From: Owenia fusiformis
Lineage: Eukaryota; Annelida; Polychaeta; Sabellida; Oweniidae
Assembly (NCBI GenBank): GCA_903813345.2
Contig: CAIIXF020000002.1
Span: forward strand, 18,118,813 to 18,182,812
Direction of reading: 5' to 3'
Length of the DNA: 64,000 bases
The first letter of the stretch is position 1; every line of letters starts with the position of its first letter. The notes under the pieces were generated by a model, which did not search any database, was not told where the DNA came from, and saw nothing but the letters and a program-made list of their open reading frames with translations. Both the position numbers and the translations under genes were made by a program. Of this stretch, positions 49,901-59,090 are shown piece by piece.

Positions 49901-52900
49901 AAATGATCCTCATTCTAAACACATGTTAATTTATGAACAAGAGCATGATCCATCACTCATTGATCTTCATAAAAGATGTCTTACTATTGATGAAGCTATC
50001 AAGGTCCCTGTTTGTTTCTACAAAAAGGATGGCATATTAATGCGAAAGTGGAGACCCCCTGAAGCTTCCCCTGAAGATGATTGGGCAATTGTACATCAAA
50101 TTGTTGTCCCAAAATCATATCATAAGGAAATCTTGAGTCTAGCTCATGATTTTCCCATGGCAGGTCATTTAGGAGTAACTAAAACATACCATAAAATACT
50201 CAATCATTTCTATTGGCCCAAATTAAAACAAGATGTTCAAGAGTATTGTACGTCTTGTTACACATGTCAAATGGTAGGGAAACCTAACCAGGAAATCTCA
50301 ATTGCTCCTTTACAACTTATACCTGCATTTGATGAACCATTCAGTAAGGTTCTTATTGACTGTGTTGGTCCATTACCAAAAACAAAATCTGATAGTCAAT
50401 ATCTGCTCACTATTCTATCTATGACCACACAGTTTCCAACAATAAAATCACTCCTCATGCTTAGAAATAGCAAAACCAAGTATATTGTGAAAACACAAAT
50501 CAACAATTCCACATTAGTTGAGCTACCAAAGGAGCTCATATCTGACTTACAATCTAACTCAGTGATGAATGATTTCATTTGCATTGATAAAACTACTCCT
50601 GTGAGGTGTAGAGAGCTACATATGATGAAAAGGTATGTTGAGCGTGATAAAATTTCTTTACTCAACATGAGCTTGAGCTTGTGCTCTTAGCTCGTAGGCC
50701 AAACTTGTATGTCAATGACAACTATACATGTATGTTATTCAAGAGTCAGATATTGTAAATTATAATGATTAACTCATGAAGATTATATTATATGGTAGGC
50801 AAATTAGAGATTTGTGATAACTGTCACTTTATTTTAACAATATATAAAAACATTTGCCTAAATAGTGAAATTGATATTATATGAACTACAAGAATGTTTC
50901 TAGATTATGTGAGCATTATAGGTAATCTTTAAATAGTGTCACAAGATTACTTGATAACATCAGAGTGTACTATTAGAAATACTTACATAAGATCATGTGA
51001 TAATTTAAAACATTGTACTAGTTTAGTGTTTGTCAGACTCAAAAATGTATGCTATTGTACATGTTATATGATCTATTGCGTGTATTGTATTTATGACTTA
51101 ATGCATAACTTATGTAGATACTATTGTAGTATATGATTACAAGAACATTATATGTTATTAGATTGTACTCACACTGTAACGATAGAAAGTATTAAATACT
51201 TGTAAACATACTGCACATAAAAAGACTATTGTAAACAAATATTATGTAAGTCTCAACCTCACTTTTAGAAATTGTAACGCTCGCTACTCAAGATATTATT
51301 GTAAAAGTTTTTCATTGCATTCAAAACTTTTCTTTTAAGGAGGGAGGTGTTACAGTAGTGAGCTACATGCATATTATATTCTACTATATTCACCTATAGT
51401 TTAATTTGTAATGTATGTTTGCTGTATATGTTGAGCTATTCTTTATTAGAGATCTTAGGTCAAGGTCACAATGACATTACACACTGTATCTTGTAAACAG
51501 AACTGAACTGAATGACTCATTAACTCTTGACCATCTAGAACATTCTGAAACTTGTAAACATTTGCTCAGATTGAATCATGTCACTAAAGATGTCCAATCA
51601 AGATGTAGTTCCAGAAAATTCGTTTCTGGATCATTCTTTCACATTATAAAAAGAACAGCACAGTGACTCTCTTAGCAGATAATTAAGTAATCATAACTGG
51701 ACATCTCAAAGGAACTAAATAAAGCAGAATTTCAAAGTTTATTCAAAAGACATCTTCTTAGCAGAAAATAACAGACACATACTGTGGGAACATTTATAAC
51801 ACTACAAACATACAACCTGAGGACTTTATATGGACATATATTATAACACACTCTATATACGGATTATCATATACATTCGTGGATTATCATAAACATTTGT
51901 GGATTATCATCAAACATTTGTGGATTATCATCAAACATTATTGGATACGAACATTATAGGATTACAACAAACATTATTGGATTATTACAAACATTGGAGA
52001 GCTATTAACGATTATTGAATCATTTCGTGATCTGGAACATTCTCAAGGATCATCAACGACATTTATCGACATCAAGAATAAGCCGTATCATTGATTGGAC
52101 ATCACTTAAGTATTAAACCTCCTTTATATTATTGTTATATTATTTAGTTTACAAAATATAAATATATTGTTATCATATTTTAATTGCTGTTTTTACTTTC
52201 TGTTATTTTCGAACGTAACAGAAATTGAATTTTCTGGAACTACATCTTGATTGGACATCTTTAGTGACATGATTCAATCTGAGCAAATGTTTACAAGTTT
52301 CAGAATGTTCTAGATGGTCAAGAGTTAATGAGTCATTCAGTTCAGTTCTGTTTACAAGATACAGTGTATAATGTCATTGTGACCTTGACCTAAGATCTCT
52401 AATAAAGAATAGCTCAACATATACAGCAAACATACATTACAAATTAAACTATAGGTGAATATAGTAGAATATAATATGCATGTAGCTCACTACTGTAACA
52501 TGCACTAAGAATTCCAAAGGTAGGTCAACCTACGTCGGCTGATAATGCATTCAATAAATACTATAGTATACACGTCTTTCGTATATACGCACACAAAGAT
52601 ACAGTAGCTCGGCCCATGGCTGCCTTTGCAGTGCCATCTTTGTGTCGCCTTGTTCATTATTCATACGCAAGGCGAATTCGTTTTTTTCAGCTACAGTGGG
52701 TTTAAGCTTGTATGTAAAATCGAAACGCCAACCTATTCGTATGACCAATCGCCCATACAAATGCATCGTTTAAATATTTTCCGTTCATGTTAAGGTTGTG
52801 AAAAACATTGCACGCTTAAACTCCCTAATCATTTGTAGCCGAGACGGCCATTGTATTTTGTGTACATTTCAGATTCACTCAGTCGTAAAACTGGAATGTA

Positions 52901-54586
52901 CCTTCATAGCATGTCGATGATTACCAATATTCTCCAAACAACGTTCTCTCACCATACAGATGAAACAGAAGATGAACATAATGACTCGAAACCATCAGGT
53001 GTGTACAAAACGTCTGAAACCCAAATTGTCAAAAATTGTCGGTTTTCAGTCAAGGGGATGCGATCGCGGCATAAGCGAGCCAAAAACAGATATTTGTTTT
53101 GAATTTTACAAAGAGTGGTGCAACTTCCTTCAAAATTGAGCAAGAAGCGTCAAATAAAAAGGATTTTAAAGTTATTTTATTTTATCTAGTGGTTGTATTT
53201 TGGTTATTTTGGGGGGTTATTTTCGCACCCCTCGCCTCCCCTGGCTACGCCTATGATATGTTATAATATATCTGTTGTGGGATCCAAAGTCTCTACCATC
53301 CCTTGTAATAGAGAACTTAAGATAAACTGATAAAGAGACTCTGATTAATAAAAATCTATGTATATCTTTTCTTAAGAGAAATTGTACGTAAACCTATATA
53401 GCTGAGGTCCTGTATTTACTTAACATAATTATGAATCTGTGCACAAGTCCTCTAAAACATGAAGCTTAAATCGGTAACATCATATAAACGTATCTTACGA
53501 TTTTATAATGTCCGAGTCTGTTCTTTTCAGAAGGTACGCCTAAGTCTATTATACAACCTGAAAAGCATCGGGAAGAAATTCAAAATGGATTCAAGGAGAT
53601 ATGCAGGTAAAACAATTGTTACATTGGCATGGAGTTGTCAACAATTCACATTATGAAAGATGTTATATGACTATCGACTGAACTGAATTCGAAGCAAAAA
53701 CGTACCTCTATGTTTAAACAAAGAAAGCATTTTCAGTAAAAAGTAAATTTTCACGTGAAATTCGTCTTTGTTTTTCAGTATTGGGGTAGAGACTTCAGTT
53801 GTACATGTTAATGAAACAAGTGCACATCCTGACGAAACAATAGTGCAACCTGATAAAACAATGGTACAACCTTCTGAAACAATGGTACAGCCTGACAAAA
53901 CAATGGTACAACCTGATAAAACTATGGTACAACCTGATAAAACAATGGTACAACCTTCTGAAACAATGGTACAACCTGACAAAACAATGGTACAACCTGA
54001 TAAAACAATGGTACAACCTGATAAAACAATTGAAGGACCTTCTGGAACAATGGAACAAACTGTGGAAACAAGCGTAAAACCTGCAAAAACAATGGTTCAA
54101 TCTGTAAAGACAATTGAACAACCTACAGAAACAACGTTTGAACCTGTAGAAACGACGGTTCAACCTTTAGAAACAATGGTTCAACCCCTAGACGCAATGG
54201 AAGAACCTATAAAAACAAACTTAAAACCTATAGAAACAGCGATGCTGCCTGTAGAAACAATGATTCAACCTGTAGAAAAAACGGTTCAACATGAAGACAC
54301 AATGGTAAGACCTTTAGAAACAAAAGTAAAACCTGAAGAAACAGCGATGCAGGCTGTAGAAACAATTGCTCAACCTGTAGAACCAATAGAAAAAATGATA
54401 AAGCCCGTGGAATCAATGGCACAACCTTTAGAAATTATGACACAATCTGCAAAAACACCAGTAAAACCTGTAGAAACAATGGGCCAACCTGTAAAAACAA
54501 TTGAACAGCCTTTACAATCAACGGCACAACCTACAAATGCAATGGCACAAACTGCAGAAACAACAGTGCATTCTGGAAACAAATAG
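40926..54586 (+). CDS. Hv1-type proton channel paralogue B, exon 7 interrupted by an LTR element
   Basis: Exons: 40926-40996, 42027-42151, 43333-43889, 44455-44508, 45523-45661, 45991-46106, 46646-46715 plus 52505-52519 (one exon split by the insertion), 52873-52998, 53531-53606 and 53779-54586. Every phase matches paralogue A; without the insertion there are 2157 nt (718 aa). Key residues are conserved: S1 'AILDASFVV', S2 His238 and Glu251, S3 'FDGFVVILSWILD', S4 'ILLPWRIIRIIN', where Leu306 takes the place of R1 and Arg309/Arg312 are kept. The extracellular loop has RKKR at 135-138. As it stands, reading from exon 7 enters the LTR and meets TAG after three codons, giving about 380 residues: the full voltage sensor and coiled coil but no tail. 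Whether that product is made is unknown. The allele may not be fixed. Confidence 0.85.
43074..43092. repeat. C19 homopolymer
   Basis: A run of 19 cytosines just upstream of exon 3 of channel B. Another C run lies at 42181-42190. Length is likely variable and hard to sequence. Confidence 0.9.
45008..45161. mobile_element. 154-bp fold-back MITE
   Basis: The left end CAGTGTAGGCCTTAAGG pairs with CCTTAGGGCATACACTG at the right. Inner segments 'ctgctggtca...ttccagctt' and 'gaccagttg' are also mirrored, so nearly the whole element folds into one hairpin. It lies in intron 4 of channel B. No target duplication found. Confidence 0.65.
46646..46715 (+). CDS. Channel B exon 7, left part
   Basis: Starts after a TTCCAG acceptor and encodes a coiled-coil segment ending 'AIELC', parallel to 'REILHLRDLAADHGATDEA' and following residues in paralogue A. 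The last four bases, TGCA, are the left target duplication of the LTR element. Confidence 0.85.
46716..47588 (+). repeat. Left LTR
   Basis: 873 bp, TGTTACAG...CGTAACA. It contains a TATAAAAA box at 47013-47020 and AATAAA at 47086-47091, placing R between them, and short tandem repeats of 'GGATTATCATCAAACATT' type at about 47230-47360. Confidence 0.92.
47594..47611 (+). other. Primer binding site, tRNA-Pro type
   Basis: TGGGGGCTCGTCCGGGAT, five bases after the LTR. This 18-mer is the well-known complement of the tRNA-Pro 3' end used by several retroelements. Confidence 0.88.
47694..50690 (+). CDS. Retroelement gag-protease-integrase fusion, RT/RNase H missing, 998 aa
   Basis: One open frame. 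Residues 1-75: N-terminal domain. About 80-165: coiled coil of Glu/Arg/Lys/Leu heptads. About 180-350: capsid-like domain with the helical pattern of Gypsy gag. A CCHC zinc knuckle (CNYCKKPGHLISECYR) lies near 412-427. The aspartic protease motif DTGA is near 499. Normally reverse transcriptase and RNase H follow the 'ACAVTRAMAKK' linker. Here a Ser-rich stretch leads directly to the integrase HHCC zinc finger (near 825-865) and the first part of the integrase core around one acidic residue near 889, after which the sequence diverges and ends. The polymerase and most of the catalytic core are absent, so it depends on other elements. The frame has no internal stop. Confidence 0.85.
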   Translation: MSFEVETFLEAPSLEEFDDLKKTELLAIAKHVGLSVKSSYNKGTIKNFVLQYLVAESLLPEEPVQHVEHNDPTRLKELELREKELEIQKEREIRELREKELQNEKELRVKELEIQKEREIRELREKELEMQNEREKRENERQMREQEIQREIELKRLEIEAQSKSEEHATMHQHFENRFDASKFLKFVPKFQEKNVDKYFTHFEKVAQSLDWPKSAWPVMLQSVFIGKASEIFASLSGEVCSDYDLVKNAILKAYELVPEAYRQKFRNAHKQSDQTHVEFAREQEQLFDRWLVSKDVSEEFKKLRELMLIEQFKNCVQYHIRTYLDEHKVETLSQAATLSDDYALTHKGSFIKGNPNFRGYQGNKPSYDTKSNQSSSSNTSNKAKDQSNSSQSSSSKSDQSKSSGPTSNVTCNYCKKPGHLISECYRIKNRREMSGSAHSNGCATVPISRKPIVWDSYTHTEKSTHGDIMEDYKPFMSEGSVSLSSDGTNSKPIKILRDTGASQTLLLEGVLPLSEESFTGTHILMQGIELGFTKVPLHRIHITSELVKGPVIVGVRPQLPVEGVALLLGNDLAGGKVSLDPIVSDQPCSIEDSVQEDSDIYPACAVTRAMAKKLADSGDSSVGDDFDSGFLSSLFDDECHSPLVKDDPYPILKANSSLKQPSVRAKQSSIEANSSLKKPIARGESPSEQDHYFNAVSPALASPDEVPSSSASVHEVTSSSSSEVSSSISDSDSLKNDPHSKHMLIYEQEHDPSLIDLHKRCLTIDEAIKVPVCFYKKDGILMRKWRPPEASPEDDWAIVHQIVVPKSYHKEILSLAHDFPMAGHLGVTKTYHKILNHFYWPKLKQDVQEYCTSCYTCQMVGKPNQEISIAPLQLIPAFDEPFSKVLIDCVGPLPKTKSDSQYLLTILSMTTQFPTIKSLLMLRNSKTKYIVKTQINNSTLVELPKELISDLQSNSVMNDFICIDKTTPVRCRELHMMKRYVERDKISLLNMSLSLCS
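50691..51335. other. Retroelement 3' non-coding stretch
   Basis: AT-rich, no frame. The region between the truncated integrase and the polypurine tract. Confidence 0.6.
51336..51347 (+). other. Polypurine tract
   Basis: TAAGGAGGGAGG-type purine run ending at the base before the right LTR, the usual plus-strand primer. Confidence 0.85.
51348..52220 (+). repeat. Right LTR
   Basis: 873 bp, same length as the left LTR; one substitution seen (TATAC versus CACAC context, near 46859 and 51491). Confidence 0.92.
52227..52500 (-). repeat. Inverted LTR fragment (first 274 bp of the LTR)
   Basis: Reverse complement of LTR positions 1-274, joined to the right LTR through GAAATT with GAATT-like microhomology at the join. 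It ends CTGTAACA followed by the TGCA duplication. Confidence 0.9.
52505..52519 (+). CDS. Channel B exon 7, right part
   Basis: Fifteen bases from the right target duplication to a GTAGGT donor. Together with 46646-46715 they form an 85-nt exon with the same phase as the 88-nt exon 7 of paralogue A. Confidence 0.8.
52696..52826. mobile_element. 131-bp MITE, copy 2
   Basis: Same element as at 1179-1309 and the same length, sharing e.g. AAAATCGAAACGCCAACCTA. It lies in intron 7 of channel B. Confidence 0.75.
53779..54586 (+). repeat. Repeat-tail exon of channel B
   Basis: The last coding exon (808 nt, stop TAG). It begins like that of paralogue A (Ser-Ile-x-Val-Glu-Thr) and then runs into about 38 seven-residue units such as 'TMVQPDK', 'TMVQPSE' and 'TTVQPLE' (21-bp unit). 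It ends 'TTVHSGNK'. The Thr-x-Val-Gln-Pro core is shared with A, but the unit is half as long, so the two tails expanded separately. Confidence 0.85.
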
Positions 54587-54759
54587 AAAAATTGGTACAC
54601 CCTGTAGAAACAGCGGTTCGATTTAGACAAGTGCAAGCACTACTACTAAGGGTGCAGATATACACCCACAAAAGGTTTAATCGGGCGAAATAAGTAGGGA
54701 TAATCTTGCGATTAAATCACCGGGTCGTGTAGAAAATCACCCGGGCGTGTAGGTAAAAC

Positions 54760-56188
54760 CGTAAGCCTCTTCCCAGGAGATTTCGGGCTCATATTTTAGG
54801 GTCCTGGGGTAGAATTTTGGCAGTTTCCAGTGGCTGATCCAGGAACCAACAAGGGGGGGGGCAAATTTGCGGTCAGAGGAAAAAACGACCGAAGATTTTG
54901 GGCCCCTAAAACCGAAAAGTGGGGCCAAATTTTGAAAATTTGAGGCCCATTTTCTTCAAAATTTGGCCTGAAATTACGGTGGTATTCGACCGTGACCCGG
55001 GTAACCTCTTCCCGTTAGAGCGGGGGAGGAGTCTGCGTCCCGAGTCTACTCCATATAAACCATACATAATCGTCGAATAATTCACAAACAAACAACACTT
55101 CTGAATTAGTCTCGTGTTAAACATTATATTTACAAACTTCGAATTATATAATATCGATACACTTTCATTATGGGTCTAACATTATTTTTTACGTACATCC
55201 GATGCGATTATACGATTTTATTTTTTCAACTATACCCAACCTAGCGGGCGGGCCTCAACACAGTGAAATATATTCGGAAAAAGTCTTATTTTTTTACAAA
55301 ATAAAATTAAGTCGTTATTTACAGTTTTTTAGTCGCCCTTATGTTTACTGTTTACATACATTATGTTTAACTCTTTATACAGTGTTAATACGTTTAGTCA
55401 AACATTTTTGTCCCCTCTTAGTGCATTTAAAAATGTTGTTTGAATTTCCGATAACTTAATTTGTCGCGGTTTCTAAGAAAAAATGCGGCAGTCTGACTTC
55501 GTCCAAAATTGATTTTAGGGAATTTGAAGAACCTAACCTCACCAAGTGATAGAATATGCCTAAATTTGAAAAAGGTTTTCGAAACAAAAAGCAGGAATTT
55601 TTTCAGAAAATAATTCTTGAGGCAAATCCAAATACGACCAAAGAAAAATAATTTGTACTAGATCGTAGATATAAAATTTATCGGCGCGACTCAAATGTTC
55701 GCAAAAGTATAGGAATGTTTCTGAACTCTTTCTTTATCACATATTTATGGGAAACATTCTCCCACCTTGGAGTTGTTTCGGGCGTGTGCTGTATAAAGGC
55801 TTTGATAAACTTTGACTTTGAACAGATAACATGTCGACTACTTAAATCTACATGAGAGTCAATTGAAACCTTATCAAAATTCCAATTTCCGCCATATTCA
55901 ATATTAAGATGTTATTGAATTTCCGATAATCAATATTTGAATTAAAGATCGTGTAATATTCAATATGTTTTCCACCCGCCCATGGAAGAAAAAATAGATT
56001 TTTTGATAAGGTTCGAATCGATGGACTTACGTGTAGATTTGAGTAGCCAACATGTTTACAGTCAAAGTATATCAAAGCGTTCGAGCATCGAACATTACAT
56101 ACCTGACACGTGTAAACATGCGAGATGCGAAAAAACATATTTCAAATCTATATATATATGGAGTTATTTCTACATTTTGTTGAGCAAT
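54760..56188. other. Left half of the 4.3-kb element, nothing recognised
   Basis: Contains G-rich stretches near 54850 and several short frames on both strands, none with recognisable motifs. Confidence 0.4.
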
Positions 56189-56270
56189 CAAACACTGTCT
56201 CAAGCATCTTTAAGATAAACATTTATACTTCTCGTTGGGAGGGATCACCAGATGCTTGAGACAGTGTTTG
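56189..56270. repeat. Hairpin with 21-bp arms
   Basis: CAAACACTGTCTCAAGCATCT (56189-56209) is repeated inverted at 56250-56270 with a loop of about 40 bases. It sits at the 3' end of the minus-strand gene of the 4.3-kb element. Confidence 0.8.
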
Positions 56271-56530
56271 TCTTAAAGTCGATACGGCCACCGCCGCTTG
56301 AGCGGCGCTTGAGGGGCTATTGTTTGGTACGCTCAAAATCGGGCTAACGTCCTCTGATTGAACGGACCCGCGTCCGTGGTTGTATTCAGTTATAACAGCC
56401 CCGTCGTTTCGTGGTCGTTTACGTTCGGCGGCGCTCGTTGTTTCCGACTTAACAAAAGACGCGGGGCGTTTTAGTCCAGCTTTTGATTTTATCTTTGGCC
56501 TCTTTTTATCGGAGCTGCCCTTGCTTTTTA

Positions 56531-58830
56531 CTAGTGTGTTAGGCGGGGGGCGTTCCTGGCGTCTTTATCACTTTCTTGCCGTATTGCGGCGATCATCTCT
56601 TGTACCCCGCTCATATCGAAATCCTGAAATAAGATTTTTTTAAAGATAATACATAAACAAAATATACCATAACGAGATAGGCATGTTAGCACAATAATTT
56701 TTAAAAAGAAAACTCAAATTATTGTCGGAACGTGTAATAACTAAACAGGAGCGTCTGAAAGTAAATCCTTTTTTTAAATTTATTATCGCTAGTATACGAT
56801 GTTAGTAAAGACGAAAGAATTATATATTGAATCGTACTTCATTTTGGCATAGATTAACCACTAACTACGGTATTACACTCACCGAATTCCACGAGTCTTT
56901 ACTCTCGTCTCCCGAGTTCTCCTTTCCCGTTTCAATTTCAGGAATTAACGGTAATATGTTTGGTAGGTCCTCCGAGCTACTGCTAGAGCTACCGGGTGCT
57001 GTGTCGGTTAGTAACTGCAACTAAAAAAAGAAAGTTTCAGTTTTTTCAAATATTTTTTTCGGCATGAGAAATAACTAAAAGCAACGCTTTATGGGAACAA
57101 AATAAATTCGAAACATACGAAATTGTGTTTGATATTTTACCGCCATTTTTTAAGTTTTTTTCATTTCAGCAGAATTCATCATTGCCTGTTGAGTACTAAG
57201 AGACCTTAAATTTAAACTAATCGGGTTCTTCCTAACAGAAAAAATATAATACAATTAAGAGTATGACAGTTTGCCATTTCTAAACACGATTCGGACCCTT
57301 ACTAAAAGTAAACTTTATCACTCAGTATAGAATTATGAAAAATGTATCATTCTAAAGTAATAAAATTCACGAAAATCAACTTACTGTAATGGGTTTTTCC
57401 ACCCAGCTATTCTTTTCGGGAGGTCCGGTTAAGGAGCTGGAAGGGCGCTGAGGTCCTGTTAATGAGCTGGAAGGGCGCTGAGGTCCTGTTAATGAGCTGG
57501 AAGGGCGCTGAGGTCCTGTTAATGAGCTGTAAGAGCGCTGGGATCCTGTTAATGAGCTGGAAGGGCGCTGAGGTCCTGTTAAGGAGCTGGAAGGGCGCTG
57601 AGGTCCTGTTAATGAGCTGGAATGGCGCCGAGGTCCTGTTAAGGAGCTGGAAGGGCGCTGAGGTCCTGTTAAGGAGCTGGAAGGGCGCTGAGGTCCTGTT
57701 AATGAGCTGGAAGGGCGCTGAGGTCCTGTTAATGAGCTGGAAGGGCGCTGAGGTCCTGCTAATGAGCTGGAAGGGCGCTGAGGTCCGGTTAAGGAGCTGG
57801 AAGGGCGCTGAGGTCCTGTTAATGAGTTGGAAGGGCGCTGAGGTCCTGTTAAGGAGCTGGAAGGGCGCTGAGGTCCTGTTAATGAGCTGGAAGGGCGCTG
57901 AGGTCCTGTTAATGAGCTGGAAGGGCGCTGACTCCGCTGAGGTCCTGTTACGGAGCCGGAAGGGCGTTGAAGTCCTGTTAATGAGTTGGAAGGGCGTTGA
58001 GGTCCTGTTAATGAGTTGGAAGGGCGCTGAGGTCCTGTTAATGAGCTGGAAGGGCGCTGAGGTCCTATTAATGAGCTGGAAGGGCGCTGGGGTCCTGTTA
58101 AGGAGCTGGAAGGGCGCTGAGGTCCTGTTAATGAGCTGGAAGGGCGCTGAGGTCCTGTTAATGAGCTGGAAGGGCGCTGAGGTCCTGTTAAGGAGCTGGG
58201 AGGGCGCTGAGGTCCTGTTAATGAGCTGGAAGGGCGCTGAGGTCCTGTTAATGAGCTGGAAGGGCGCTGACTCCGCTGAGGTCCTGTTTCGGAGCTGGAA
58301 GGGCGCTGAGGTCCTGTTAATGAGTTTGAAGGGCGCTGATGTCCTGTTAATGAGCTGGAAGGGCGCTGTGGTCCTGCTAAGGAGCTGGAAGGGCGCTGAG
58401 GTCCTGTTTAGGCGCTTCTCCGCTTTTTTTTGTTTTTTTTGGCGTAAGCCACTCCTGCGATGAGTGAGCGAGGGAAAGGGTAACATCCATACGTTCCAAA
58501 ATCATTGGCATATGGTTTTGTAGGTTTGTGAGCGCCCTCTCGGAAATATAGAAACTCTCGACTACCTTCTTCGACAAACCGCCGACTCTCAAACGTGCAG
58601 CAATTTTTCCTGAGGGCCACACGAAGCAAAGGCTCCAAAGGAATGTAATTGGTGTTGAGCGAAAGGCTTTGCCCCAGTCTTCTCCTCATGCTGCCCACCC
58701 TCCTTCCTAGATTAGACGCAGTCATGCTGGATATATTGATCTCCGTTCTAGCCATGGTCAACTTCAAATAAATATTGTTCTTTTTGCTTATTTTGTTTCC
58801 TCTATTGACGCCAACTATTGACCCAGGCAT
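56531..58830 (-). pseudogene. Minus-strand gene of the 4.3-kb element, unknown function, frame broken at homopolymers
   Basis: Three exons on the minus strand. 58830-57385 starts at an ATG and ends at a GTAAGT donor; 57014-56883 has a TTGCAG acceptor and GTGAGT donor, 44 codons in phase 0; 56623-56531 has a TTTCAG acceptor, 30 codons plus TAG. In the frame that reaches the first donor, the minisatellite encodes TGPQRPSSSL units, then 'EKNSWVEKPIT'. Upstream, that frame is closed by TAA at 58408-58410. Coding character appears to shift frame at an A5 run (58604-58608) and again at two A8 runs (58424-58440). A C6 run (56545-56550) separates exon 3 from a further open frame rich in Lys/Arg to about 56226. 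Either the gene is decaying or homopolymer lengths are wrong. The products are basic and low-complexity; no family recognised. Confidence 0.5.
57417..58411. repeat. 30-bp minisatellite, ~33 copies
   Basis: Unit AGGTCCTGTTAATGAGCTGG plus AAGGGCGCTG. Two units carry a 9-bp insertion (ACTCCGCTG). Because the unit is a multiple of three and stop-free in several frames, long frames exist on both strands ('GAEVLLMSWK' on plus, 'SAPFQLINRT' on minus), but only the minus frame giving TGPQRPSSSL runs into a splice donor. Confidence 0.92.
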
Positions 58831-58947
58831 TACGGTTTTACCTACACGCCCGGGTGACTTTCTACACGACCCGGTTATTTAATTCCTAGATTATCCCTAC
58901 TTATTTCGCCCGATTAAACCTTTTGTGGGGGTATATCTGCACCCTTA

Positions 58948-59087
58948 TGCCTTGGTCACATTTGCTCCGATTTTCACTACGGCGCCCGACCGATTGAGTA
59001 TTTTGTTCAAAATTGAAAAAAATATTAAACAAAACACTCAATCGGCCGGGCTCCGGCCGATGGATCGGGGCAACTGTGACCAAGGCA
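58948..59087. mobile_element. ~140-bp fold-back MITE next to the 4.3-kb element
   Basis: TGCCTTGGTCACA at the left and TGTGACCAAGGCA at the right. Inner arms CCGATTGAGT... and ACTCAATCGG are also mirrored. TA lies on both sides. Its left TA is also the right TA of the 4.3-kb element, so the large element inserted at the edge of this MITE. Confidence 0.75.
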
Positions 59088-59090
59088 TTA

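Larger units (their letters stand above)
46716..52500 (+). mobile_element. Ty3/Gypsy-type LTR retroelement, RT-less, with extra inverted LTR end
   Basis: Order: LTR (46716-47588), primer site, gag-protease-integrase frame (47694-50690), non-coding stretch, polypurine tract, second LTR (51348-52220), the 6 bases GAAATT that normally begin the internal region, then an inverted copy of the first 274 bp of the LTR (52227-52500). Target duplication TGCA at 46712-46715 and 52501-52504. The LTRs are each 873 bp; I noticed one difference by eye. Both outer ends begin TGTTACAG, so both are U3 ends. It is inserted in the sense direction in exon 7 of channel B. Confidence 0.9.
54649..58945. mobile_element. 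4.3-kb TIR element flanked by TA, with a captured or native minus-strand gene
   Basis: Left end AGGGTGCAGATATACACCC, right end its near-complement. The TIRs extend about 110 bp and include CCGGGTCGTGTAGAAA and the CGGGCGTGTAGGTAAAACCG segment. TA stands on both sides. The interior holds a spliced minus-strand gene (56531-58830) in its right half and non-coding sequence in its left half (54760-56188). It lies just downstream of channel B. The superfamily is unknown; no DDE transposase was recognised. Confidence 0.75.

Noticed and set aside
53671-54636. Minus-strand frames opposite the channel B tail ('SGCTIV' repeats)
   Set aside because: Same repeat effect; the plus-strand exon has a matching acceptor, phase and paralogue.
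57462-58463. 333-codon plus-strand frame of 'GAEVLLMSWK' repeats and 359-codon minus-strand frame of 'SAPFQLINRT' repeats
   Set aside because: Both are other frames of the 30-bp minisatellite. Only the third reading (TGPQRPSSSL) continues to a splice donor.
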